Of a stretch of 64,000 nucleotides of DNA, positions 44,877 to 53,013 are shown piece by piece. Source of the stretch: Enhygromyxa salina (lineage in GTDB: Bacteria; Myxococcota_A; Polyangia; Nannocystales; Nannocystaceae); assembly GCF_002994635.1 (NCBI RefSeq), contig NZ_PVNL01000029.1:44175-108174 (forward strand), in the 5' to 3' direction. The stretch's first letter is position 1. Each line of letters opens with the position of its first letter. The translations under genes were made by a program, and so were the position numbers. The notes below the pieces were generated by a model. The model searched no databases. It worked only from the letters and a program-made list of their open reading frames with translations, and was not told the DNA's origin.

Positions 44877-45509
44877 TCACACGCCGAGCGCGTCCCGGGC
44901 CCATAGCTCGAGCCCGCTCAGCACCATGTCGATCGCAATCGTCCCGATCAACAGCGCCGACGCACGGCCGATGACGTCGACGTAGCGATCGACCAGCTCC
45001 ACGTTGCGCTGCTGGACGCGGGTGTGGATGGCCTTGAGCACCACCAGCCCGCCGACGGTCACGGACATCGCCGCCACGATCGAGACCAGCGCCCACACCA
45101 CCGGCAACCGAGCGCCGGCCAGGATGCTGGCGCTGACCGTCCCGGGGCCGACCATGAAGGGCATCGCGATGGCGCCAGCGAGGTGCCCAGGCGCCCCGCG
45201 CAGCTGGGTCAGGGCCTCGGGTCCGTCCTGAGCGAAGCGCACGCCGATCAGCAAGAACAAGATCCCGCCGAACACCAGGAACGACGCGAAGCGAACCTGC
45301 AGCACGTCCTGGAAGATCGCGTCGCCACCCGCTGCGAACACGCAGAACACCCCCGTGGCGATCAGCGAACCGCGGGTCAGGATCTGGTTGAAGGTCCGGT
45401 CGTCGAGGGTCTGGATCATGTCCAGCAGGTAGATGCTCATCAGAAACGGGTTGAGCAGCACCACCAACAACATGGTGGACTTCATGAATGGGTCGAGCTC
45501 GAACGCCAC
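44877..45509 (-). CDS. MarC-family integral membrane protein
   Basis: 210 aa from GTG 45509 with six predicted membrane helices. The motif VVLLNPFLMSIYLLDM and 'IAMPFMVGPGTVSASI' are the MarC repeats around NPxxxxP and P-x-x-x-GPG. MarC proteins were once tied to multidrug resistance, but this has not held; function is unknown. It sits between the two osmolyte operons on the opposite strand and may be unrelated to them. Confidence 0.85.
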   Translation of the reverse strand: MAFELDPFMKSTMLLVVLLNPFLMSIYLLDMIQTLDDRTFNQILTRGSLIATGVFCVFAAGGDAIFQDVLQVRFASFLVFGGILFLLIGVRFAQDGPEALTQLRGAPGHLAGAIAMPFMVGPGTVSASILAGARLPVVWALVSIVAAMSVTVGGLVVLKAIHTRVQQRNVELVDRYVDVIGRASALLIGTIAIDMVLSGLELWARDALGV

Positions 45510-45825
45510 ACACCCACCGTGCCTTCTGAGCTGTCGATCCTCAACCCTCGGGCGGCGACCGAGCTGCGAGCCGAGCCCCATGTCCCGGGTGCCAGGTCGG
45601 TGCCAGGTTGTCGGCGCCCGCTCGAGTCACTGGCACGTGGCCGTCACCCGCTCAACTTGCTCGTGACCGCACCTGTGAGGTACGATCCGCCCGCGTCGAT
45701 TGTGGCGGACGGGCGAGGCCTGTCTTTGGTGAGTCCGCCGCTCGGCCCCGCTCTGCCCCCAGCTGAGCAAGGATCGCGGCGCCAGCTCCACGACGCAGGG
45801 CGTGTGAAAACCGCGGAAGGACATC
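45510..45825. other. Divergent control region between marC-like gene and GSMT
   Basis: 316 bp with no coding evidence. It includes two close copies of GGTGCCAGGT-like sequence (around 45588-45608), an ACCT-gtg-AGGT dyad at 45671-45681, and the promoter candidate listed separately. Both flanking genes read outward from it. Confidence 0.5.
45657..45686 (+). promoter_or_regulatory. Candidate promoter of the betaine operon with a dyad
   Basis: TTGCTC (45657-45662), an 18-bp spacer and TACGAT (45681-45686) resemble a sigma-70 promoter. The dyad ACCTgtgAGGT (45671-45681) overlaps the spacer and could be an operator. Leader to the GTG at 45826 would be about 135 nt. Confidence 0.35.
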
Positions 45826-46686
45826 GTGAATCAGCCAAACGACACCGCACGTATCGACACCATCGAGCCCGAACAGAGCTATGCGGACAATCCGCTCGAG
45901 GATCGGTCGACCGATCACTATCAGGCCGAGTACGTTCAATCCTTTGTCGAGAAGTGGGATGAGCTGATCGACTGGGATCGGCGTGAGAGCAGCGAAGGCA
46001 AGTTCTTCATCGATCTGCTCCGGCGACTCGGCAAGCGCTCGGTCCTCGATGTCGCAACCGGGACCGGGTTTCACTCGGTCCAGCTGCTGCGCGCAGGCTT
46101 TGACGTGACCTCCGCCGACGGCAACGCCGAGATGCTGAGCAAGGCGTTCATCAACGCCCGCCGCCGGGGCTTCGTGCTGCGCACGGTCCCCGCCGACTGG
46201 CGCTGGCTCAACCGCGACATCGTCGGCCGCTACGACGCGGTGATCTGTCTGGGCAATTCCTTCACCCATCTGTTCTCCGAACGCGACCGTCGCCGGGCGC
46301 TCGCCGAATTCTACGCGGCCCTGCGCCACGACGGCGTGCTGATCCTCGATCAGCGTAACTATGACCGGCTGCTCGACTCGGGCGTCGCGACCAAACATGC
46401 CTATTACTATTGTGGGGAGGCAGTCCGGGCCGAGCCCGAGCACGTCGACGACGGGCTCGCGCGGTTTCGCTACGAGTTCCCCGACAAATCGGTCTACCAC
46501 CTCAACATGTTCCCGCTGCGAAAGCGCTACGTCAGGAACCTGATGAAAGAGGTTGGTTTCCAGGACGTGACCACCTACGGAGACTTTCAGGAGACCCACG
46601 CCAACCTAGACCCTGACTTCTTCGTCCACGTCGCAACCAAGGAGTTCGCCAACGAGGACGAAGACCAACCGGAGCAACCAGCGTGA
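45826..46686 (+). CDS. gsmt: Glycine/sarcosine N-methyltransferase (GSMT)
   Basis: 286 aa, class I SAM methyltransferase. GTG start preceded by GGAAGG. The early segment DHYQAEYVQSFVEKWDELID and 'FFIDLLRRLGKRSVLDVATGTG' (SAM motif I, VLDVATGTGFHSVQL) are characteristic of GSMT from halophiles; CLGNSFTHLF is motif IV-like, and DQRNYDRLLDSG the substrate-loop region. It methylates glycine to sarcosine and dimethylglycine. It overlaps the SDMT gene by 4 bp, so the two enzymes are made together. Confidence 0.94.
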   Translation: MNQPNDTARIDTIEPEQSYADNPLEDRSTDHYQAEYVQSFVEKWDELIDWDRRESSEGKFFIDLLRRLGKRSVLDVATGTGFHSVQLLRAGFDVTSADGNAEMLSKAFINARRRGFVLRTVPADWRWLNRDIVGRYDAVICLGNSFTHLFSERDRRRALAEFYAALRHDGVLILDQRNYDRLLDSGVATKHAYYYCGEAVRAEPEHVDDGLARFRYEFPDKSVYHLNMFPLRKRYVRNLMKEVGFQDVTTYGDFQETHANLDPDFFVHVATKEFANEDEDQPEQPA

Positions 46687-47546
46687 CACGAGCGAGCGTG
46701 ACACAGGCCAGCGCGGCGACCCAGGCGGCTCAGAGCTACTACGACAGCGACGAGGCCGACCAGTTCTACTTCAACATCTGGGGCGGCGAGGACATCCACA
46801 TCGGGCTCTACGACGAGGCCGGTGAGCGCTCGATCCACGAGGCCGGTCGCCGGATCATCGATCGCATGATCGAGCTGCTCGGGCCGATCACCGCCGCCGA
46901 TCGTGTCCTCGATCTCGGCTCGGGCTACGGCGGCGCCGCCCGTGTGCTCGCGCGCCGGTTCGACTGCAACGTCGTGTGTCTCAACCTCAGCGAGACCCAA
47001 AACGCGCGCAACCGCGAGCTGTGCCAGGCCGCGCAGCTCGCCCGGGTCCAGGTTCGGCAGGGCAACTTCGAGCACTTGCCGTTCGCCGACGAGAGCGTCG
47101 AGATCGCGTGGTCGCAAGACGCGATCCTCCACAGCGGCGCCCGCCAGCAGGTCATCAACGAGGTCGCGCGGGTCCTGCGACCCGGCGGGCGCTTCGTGTT
47201 CACCGATCCCATGCGCCGCGACCACGTCCCCGCCGCCTCGCTCGGCCCGATCCTCGAGCGCATCCACCTCGACGATCTCGCCTGCTTCGAATTCTATCGC
47301 CGCGCGTGCGCCGAGGCTGGGCTCGAGGTCGTCACGATCCAAGATCTGAGCGTGCACCTGCCGCGTCACTACGAGCGGGTCCGGGTCGAGCTCGAGGCGC
47401 GCCGGGCCGAGATCGAGTCGCTCTCGACCCCGAGCTACGTCGCCGGCATGCTCGGAGGCCTGCGCCGCTGGGTCGAGGCCGGCGAGCAGGGGCTGCTGGC
47501 CTGGGGCATCGTCGTCGCGCGCAAGCCGGGCCCGACAGGTGCCTGA
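46683..47546 (+). CDS. sdmt: Sarcosine/dimethylglycine N-methyltransferase (SDMT)
   Basis: 287 aa, class I SAM methyltransferase. The lead AAQSYYDSDEADQFYFNIWG with GGEDIHIGLY is typical of SDMT; motif I is VLDLGSGYGGAARVLA, and QDAILHSG is part of the active site. It carries sarcosine and dimethylglycine on to glycine betaine. GTG start inside the GSMT stop (GTGA). Its own last 8 bp overlap the BCCT gene. Confidence 0.94.
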   Translation: MTRASVTQASAATQAAQSYYDSDEADQFYFNIWGGEDIHIGLYDEAGERSIHEAGRRIIDRMIELLGPITAADRVLDLGSGYGGAARVLARRFDCNVVCLNLSETQNARNRELCQAAQLARVQVRQGNFEHLPFADESVEIAWSQDAILHSGARQQVINEVARVLRPGGRFVFTDPMRRDHVPAASLGPILERIHLDDLACFEFYRRACAEAGLEVVTIQDLSVHLPRHYERVRVELEARRAEIESLSTPSYVAGMLGGLRRWVEAGEQGLLAWGIVVARKPGPTGA

Positions 47547-49068
47547 AGGTCGCCGCGCCCCGCCAATATTCTGGGTCTCGGCCGGGCTCGTGGCGATCTT
47601 CGTCGTCGCAACCTCGCTGTGGCCCACGGCCGCCCGCGCGGGCTTTGCCCGGCTCCTGAGCGAGATCACGACGCGCTTCGGCTGGCTGTTCATCCTGTCC
47701 GTCGGCGGCTTCCTGATCGCTGCGATCGCGCTCGCCGTCTCGCCCTTCGCCCGGATCCGGCTCGGCCCCGACGACGCCGAGCCCGAGTTCTCGCTGACCA
47801 CCTGGCTGGCGATGTTGTTCGCCGCGGGCATGGGCATCGGGCTGGTGTTCTTCGGCGTCGCCGAGCCCCTCACCCACTTCGCGGCCCCGCTCGAGGCCAC
47901 CCCACACACGACCGCCGCCGCGCAAGAGGCGATGGTCCTGACCTTCTTCCACTGGGGCCTGCACGCCTGGGCGATCTACGCGATCGTCGGCATGACCCTG
48001 GCCTACTTCTGTTTTCGTCGCGGCCGGCCGCTCGCGCCGAGCTCGGCCCTCGAGCCGCTGATCGGTCGCTGGGCGGTCCGCGGACCGGGCAAGGCCGTCG
48101 ACGTGCTCGCGGTGTTCGGCACCCTGTTTGGGTTGGCGACCTCGCTCGGACTCGGCGCCATGCAGGTCAACGCCGGCCTCGCCGAGCTGTTCGGGCTGCC
48201 GAAGTCGATCACCGTGCAGCTCGTGATCATCGCCTGCATCACGGCCGCGGCGACCGCCTCGGTCGTGTCTGGGCTCCACGCTGGCGTCCGCCGCCTGTCC
48301 GAGGCCAACATGATCCTCGCCGCGGCGTTGCTCGTGTTCGTGCTCGCCGCGGGCCCGACCGCCCTGCTGCTCGACTGCTTCGTCGACAACCTTGGCCACT
48401 ACCTCCAGGGCTTGGTCCAGCGGACCTTCTCGCGCGCAGCCTGGCGCGGCGACGACGACTGGCACGCCCGCTGGACCCTGTTTTACTGGGCGTGGTGGAT
48501 CTCGTGGGCGCCCTTCGTCGGGACCTTCATCGCCCGGATCTCCCGCGGCCGCACGATCCGGGAGTTCGTGGCCGGCGTGGTCCTGGTCCCGAGCCTGCTG
48601 ACCTTCGTGTGGCTGACCGTGTTCGGCGACACCGCCCTGTGGCTGGAGCTGCGCGGCGGGGTCGAGGTCTCGTCTGCGGTCGCGGCCGACGCGAGCACGG
48701 CGATCTACGTGGTCCTGCGCGAGCTGCCTGGGGGCGCCGCTGCGTGCCTCGTGACCACGCTGGTCGTGATCTTGTTCTTCGTCACGTCTTCGGACTCGGG
48801 CTCGCTGGTCGTCGACATGCTCAGCTCCGACGGTGATCCCAACCCGCCGATCCGACGGCGGGTGTTCTGGGCCGTCAGCGAGGGCGTCGTGGCTGCCGTG
48901 CTGCTCGCGGTCGGGGGGCTCGAGTCGCTGCAGGCAGCCGCGATCGCCACAGGGCTGCCATTTTGTGTGGTCGTGATCGCGATGCTCGTTGGCCTCGTTG
49001 TCGCGCTTCGCCGGTTCGAGGGTCCGGAGCTCGAGCGCGCGCCTCGGACTCCGCGGAGCCAAGACTAA
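47539..49068 (+). CDS. BCCT-family betaine/choline/carnitine-type transporter
   Basis: 509 aa, about 12 membrane helices. The glycine motif FAAGMGIGLVFFGVAEP (near 94-110) and the helix-8 Trp segment FYWAWWISWAPFVGTFIAR, then ISRGRTIREFV, define the BCCT family; the Met/Ile-x-Gly of GMGIG is typical of sodium-coupled betaine carriers. Coupled by overlap to SDMT, it most likely imports or retrieves glycine betaine at high salinity. The start is GTG 47539. The C-terminal tail is short, so a BetP-like osmosensing domain is not obvious. Confidence 0.93.
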   Translation: MPEGRRAPPIFWVSAGLVAIFVVATSLWPTAARAGFARLLSEITTRFGWLFILSVGGFLIAAIALAVSPFARIRLGPDDAEPEFSLTTWLAMLFAAGMGIGLVFFGVAEPLTHFAAPLEATPHTTAAAQEAMVLTFFHWGLHAWAIYAIVGMTLAYFCFRRGRPLAPSSALEPLIGRWAVRGPGKAVDVLAVFGTLFGLATSLGLGAMQVNAGLAELFGLPKSITVQLVIIACITAAATASVVSGLHAGVRRLSEANMILAAALLVFVLAAGPTALLLDCFVDNLGHYLQGLVQRTFSRAAWRGDDDWHARWTLFYWAWWISWAPFVGTFIARISRGRTIREFVAGVVLVPSLLTFVWLTVFGDTALWLELRGGVEVSSAVAADASTAIYVVLRELPGGAAACLVTTLVVILFFVTSSDSGSLVVDMLSSDGDPNPPIRRRVFWAVSEGVVAAVLLAVGGLESLQAAAIATGLPFCVVVIAMLVGLVVALRRFEGPELERAPRTPRSQD

Positions 49069-49100
49069 CGCCGCGGCTCGATTTTTTGCGACAGCGGCCC

Positions 49101-50026
49101 TCAGGCGTGCGCGCAGCTCCCCGCGGCGCACGTCTGCTCTGCGATGAACAACCATCCCAGGGTATCCGCCAAGTCCACTGGCCTGCCGTCCCACTTGGGC
49201 GCGGTCATGGCTGGGTCAATGTGCAGATCAGCCTCGCGTAGGAACAGCTCGAGCTCCTCGAGATCATACCCCGTCGCCGCCGACGCTGGAGTGGCAGGAA
49301 TGTCGCGTCCGCGCTGATCTAGAAACACAAGCTTGCCGTCCCGAATTTCGCAAGACAGGCTGCATTCGTGAATCATGCGGTGATGGCCGGGGCACACCAA
49401 CACCAGGTTTGCCAGAGAGGTCGGGCCACCTTCGGCCCAGCCTGGAATATGGTGACCATGCAGGTGCTGGTTGCGACTGCATCCCGGCACCCGGCAGCCG
49501 CCATCGCGCAGCCACAGCGCCCGACCGATCGCCGATGGAATCGTGCGGGTGCTGCGGCCGACGTCGAGCAGCTCGCCGTGCTCGCCGACCACGACGTCGA
49601 CCCGGGCGCTGTCGCACGCGAGCATCTGCGCGACGTGGCGAGGTACTGGCGTACCGTCCCGCATGAAGCCGCCGACACCATCGGAGCCGCCCTCGAGTTG
49701 CTGCGGTGAGGTGATGACGACCAACTCGTAGCCCGAGCCGAGCGTGCGTGGGCGGAGTTTCAAGTAGGCTCGCGCGACGTCGACGATCGCGTCGGCGCGC
49801 TGCTGCTCGTGGTCCTCGCCCGGGAGATCGCCCGGGGTCGCTGCACAGCTCGACGCTGCGCTGGTAGGACCGAGTCAGTCGCTCGAGCTGAGCCGCGGTG
49901 GCGTGGGCGGGTGAGCAGCGCGTGCTCGGCGATGTCAATGCGCGCGACGAATGTGGCGATCTCTTCGCCCAGGGCCTCCAGCTGATCTGCGGTCATGGAG
50001 CGACGGAATGCAGCGACATCGGACAT
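49101..50026 (-). pseudogene. Decayed HNH endonuclease gene (DUF222/13E12-type)
   Basis: The piece 49101-49830 is an open frame with an HNH nuclease domain: CRVPGCSRNQHLHGHHIPGW then SLANLVLVCPGHHRMIH, zinc Cys pair and His triad intact. Upstream, frame changes are needed: near 49830 (one extra C in GGGC) and near 49908, where the DIAEHALLTR segment from the ATG at 50026 jumps to AHATAAQLERLTRSYQRSVE. The middle of a usual DUF222 domain is missing. The family includes intron- or repeat-borne nucleases. It is probably not translated as one protein, though the 220-aa HNH half could be if a start were available. Confidence 0.7.
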
Positions 50027-50065
50027 ACCTACATTGCACACATTCAACTGTTCAGGTCAAGCCAA

Positions 50066-50481
50066 TTACCTGATCGGAATACCACGACCCCAAGGTCCTG
50101 TGGTGGGCGACGGGAACGCCACGCCGCCCTCTTCGTCGTGGAAGGTCCAGGTCGGCCCGGGCCCCACGCCCGCAGGCTCGAGACCAATGAAACAGCCCAC
50201 GACCGCGCCATCGCTCGAGTCGGAGGCTTCCGCGGAAGCCTGCGGCGAAGCCCCCGCGGAAGCCTGCCCGTCCCTCGCCGACAGCATCGTCTGCCAACCA
50301 GAGCGGCCTCCTCGGGTGTCACCTGCATCTCGATGCGGACCATGCCGCCGAGCCCATCAAACAGGCAAACCCGGGTGAGCAGCGGGTGCTCGGCAATGTC
50401 GATGCGCGCGCCGAATATGGCGATCTCTTCGCCCGGAGCCTCCAGCTGATCTGGGTTATGGAGCGAGGAATGTGGCGACAT
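50066..50481 (-). pseudogene. Second, more degraded HNH-gene N-terminal fragment
   Basis: 50481 downward encodes DQLEAPGEEIAIFGARIDIA then EHPLLTR, close to DQLEALGEEIATFVARIDIA in the neighbouring copy, then GMVRIEMQVTPEEAALVGR, a DUF222-like block, and then frame-shifted sequence to about 50066. About 100 bp (50378-50481) are a direct repeat of 49918-50020. Three copies of a GCGGAAGCCTGC-like unit lie near 50230-50270. Confidence 0.6.
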
Positions 50482-50876
50482 CAGTTCAGATCACGCCAGT
50501 GATGCAATTTCAGGTCGAGTTCGGCTCATTGAGTTTGGTGTCAACGCGTCGATTCTCGGAAGGCCTGAACGGTTACGCGCGGTCGCGCAGGTGCGTCGCA
50601 CGACCGTCAGTCGCTCGGGAGTGCCAGCTCGGTGCGGATTCAGACCAACCGGGAGCATCAGCCTCGCCCGTGGACGCGCCGGAGTTGCGGCTCGGCCTCA
50701 CTCCAGGAAACGGGCTTCACTTCGCCCCGCCCGGCTGAGCGATGCGGCTGTGTACATCGGGCGACATCGAGGCCAGCCCGCTCTCGAGGGCGTCCAAGAT
50801 CGCTACCGCCGCTCGTCATGGTCCTGAGAGCTCCAGCACCTACCCCACGCGCCGGTCCTTGCTACCCTATCCCCCG
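50482..50876. other. 395-bp stretch without a recognised gene
   Basis: ORFs here have no family signature and codon bias unlike the neighbours. The first 20 bp resemble the flank of the HNH element (CAGTTCAG). A promoter for the small membrane protein is likely near its end but was not pinned down. Confidence 0.4.
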
Positions 50877-51224
50877 GTGTTCGAGATCGTCATCGCCATC
50901 GGGATCATCGTCGCGCTGCTCGCAAGCGCGATGATCCCCCCAATGTCACTGCTGTGGCTCAGCGTCGGCGTGGGCACCCTCGGCGCAGGTCTCGGGCTCC
51001 CCGCAGGCTTCGTCTACCACGCGAAGCTATGGCGGGCGCTGCGAGCCGAGGGCCACGCGACCGGGGACATGTGGCTGCGGCCGCACCATCTGCACGTCAA
51101 GCTGTCCGACCAGCGTCGCTCCGCGGTGGTGGTGTGGTTCGCCGTGGGCGCCGTTGGCTTCGGGCTGACGATGCTCGGGGCGGCCGGAGTGCTCACGGCG
51201 GTGGTTCGACTCGCGGCCCACTGA
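50877..51224 (+). CDS. Small membrane protein, 115 aa
   Basis: GTG start at 50877. Three membrane segments (about 2-20, 24-46, 84-108) flank a basic loop with His pair (WLRPHHLHVK). No family known. Its last 32 bp overlap the end of the convergent glycosyltransferase gene. The longer ORF from 50742 is less likely as its extra residues are non-hydrophobic and unusual. Confidence 0.55.
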   Translation: MFEIVIAIGIIVALLASAMIPPMSLLWLSVGVGTLGAGLGLPAGFVYHAKLWRALRAEGHATGDMWLRPHHLHVKLSDQRRSAVVVWFAVGAVGFGLTMLGAAGVLTAVVRLAAH

Positions 51225-52827
51225 GCTCGGTGTCTCGGCGGCGAAACACGACATAGTGAAACGCGCCCCGCTTGGCGTTGAAGCGGCGCTGCTGCACATA
51301 GTCTTGCTCGAACCGCGGATCCGCCAGCAGCTCACGATAGATCTGCCCACGCGGCTCGATCTGCTTGGGGCTGCGCGAGTGCACGACGATCAGCGAAGGG
51401 CGCTGCTCGGCGAGGATCCAGTCGGCCTGCCGCCCCGGCTCCCCGCGCAGCGGCGGCCTGGCCAGCGCGGCGCTGTTGAGACAGAACGCGTCGATGATCG
51501 GGGCGTCCCCCGTCCAGCCCGCGACACCCACGTCACCAAGCAGCGCGCGCTCACCCGGTCCGAGCGCGCGGCCAAGGTGCTCGCCGAGCGCCGCCCGGGC
51601 CCGGGTTCGCGCCGCATAGCCGCTCGCGCGCCCGCGCAGATCGTCGTGGCTCGGCAGCCCACCCAGCGGCGTCGCCACGACCAAGATCAGCACCACCAGC
51701 GCAGGCTCGATGTAGCGCGGCCCGACCCCCCGCGCGACCCAAGCTGCCAGGCGCAGCGCGGTCGCGGACGCGAGCACGCACACCAGCGCGTGGGCGGCCA
51801 GCAGGTGACGCAGGTCGTGGCCGATCAACGGATCCGCCCCGATCAGCGCGATCGCATACACCAGCAAGATCGAGAGCGGCAGCAGCACCCGCGCGTCGAC
51901 CCGGCGCAGCGGCCAGATCACCGCCAGCACCAAGCTCAGCGGCGCCGCCGACCAGTAGTCCTCGAGCAACGCGAACTGATCGACGTGGCCAGCCTTGCAG
52001 CGCACCGTGTTGGGGACCAGCTCGCCAAAATACGCGAACCGCCAGCCGGCGTAGATCAGCATCAGCGGCACGAACACGCCGACGAAGCCGAGCGCCGCGC
52101 GACGGTAGCTGCGGGCGTCGAAGCTCGATCCGAGCGCGCGGCGATCCAAGCCCAGCTGCGCGCCAGCGGCGAGCCCCACGGCCAGGGCCAGCAACGGACC
52201 TTCCGGACGCAGCAGCGACGCCAGCACACACAGACCACCCGCCAGCGCGAGCGCGCCCGGGCGCAGCCGCCCCCGCGCGAGGCCGAGCCCATCCTCGAGC
52301 GAGTCGGTCCCCGGCGAGACCCGCGCGAACCCGAGCCCGCGCAGGGTCGCCAGCACCACCGCACAACCCACGGCGACATACACAGACGTCTCGAGCCCGC
52401 TGACCGACCACCAGATCGCGCCGCGCTGCAGCGAGTACAACGCAAACGGCAGCAACGCGGGCAGCGGCCTCATGAAGCGTCGCGCGATCGCCCACTGCAG
52501 GTACCCGATCACGACCAAGCCAAGGCAGCCGATCAGCTTGAGCGGCGTCGCCTCGAGCTCGCCGAGCGCCGCGAACCCAGCGGCGATCAGCACGTGGACG
52601 AAGTTCGAGTAGCCCTCGATCGGCGCCTCGCCCAGGTTCCACACCAGGCCCTCGCCCGCGGACAGGTGCCGGGCGTATCGCAGCGTGATGTAGGCGTCGT
52701 CGGTCGTGAACGACCAGGCCGCCACGACCCGGCTGAGCGTGCGCCAGGCCAGCCACACGCACGCGAGCGCGAACACGAGCTGTCCTGGCCTGCCCGCCGC
52801 GCGGGAGCTGTGTCGGTCGGCCGCCAC
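51193..52827 (-). CDS. GT-C fold membrane glycosyltransferase-like protein, 544 aa
   Basis: About 11 membrane helices and a periplasmic C-terminal domain of 110 residues. After the first helix comes FTTDDAYITLRYARHLSAGE then GLVWNLGEAPIEGYSNF, the loop with paired Asp that marks GT-C enzymes using polyprenyl-phosphate sugars; mycobacterial AftB-like arabinosyltransferases share this pattern. It would add a sugar to an envelope glycan on the periplasmic side. GTG at 52827 is a plausible start; the long upstream ORF is antisense to the VIT gene. Substrate unknown. Confidence 0.75.
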   Translation of the reverse strand: MAADRHSSRAAGRPGQLVFALACVWLAWRTLSRVVAAWSFTTDDAYITLRYARHLSAGEGLVWNLGEAPIEGYSNFVHVLIAAGFAALGELEATPLKLIGCLGLVVIGYLQWAIARRFMRPLPALLPFALYSLQRGAIWWSVSGLETSVYVAVGCAVVLATLRGLGFARVSPGTDSLEDGLGLARGRLRPGALALAGGLCVLASLLRPEGPLLALAVGLAAGAQLGLDRRALGSSFDARSYRRAALGFVGVFVPLMLIYAGWRFAYFGELVPNTVRCKAGHVDQFALLEDYWSAAPLSLVLAVIWPLRRVDARVLLPLSILLVYAIALIGADPLIGHDLRHLLAAHALVCVLASATALRLAAWVARGVGPRYIEPALVVLILVVATPLGGLPSHDDLRGRASGYAARTRARAALGEHLGRALGPGERALLGDVGVAGWTGDAPIIDAFCLNSAALARPPLRGEPGRQADWILAEQRPSLIVVHSRSPKQIEPRGQIYRELLADPRFEQDYVQQRRFNAKRGAFHYVVFRRRDTELSGPRVEPPP

Positions 52828-53013
52828 GGGCTTCAGGGTCGGCGATTTTGTCCCGCGTGTCGCCAGGGATCCCGAAGTCCGATCGCCGACGACTGGGCCG
52901 CCGCGAAGTTCCTCGACCGCGCCAACAAAGCTCGCCGGGTGGGTTGAGTCCCCGCACTCGTGCGAGCCAGGTTCGGCGTAGCACCGAGTAGATGCGTGCT
53001 CTATCGTGGTGTC

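Noticed and set aside
47332..49194. 620-aa minus ORF opposite the BCCT gene
   Set aside because: Shadow of a clear BCCT transporter; highly skewed D/R/G/Q composition.
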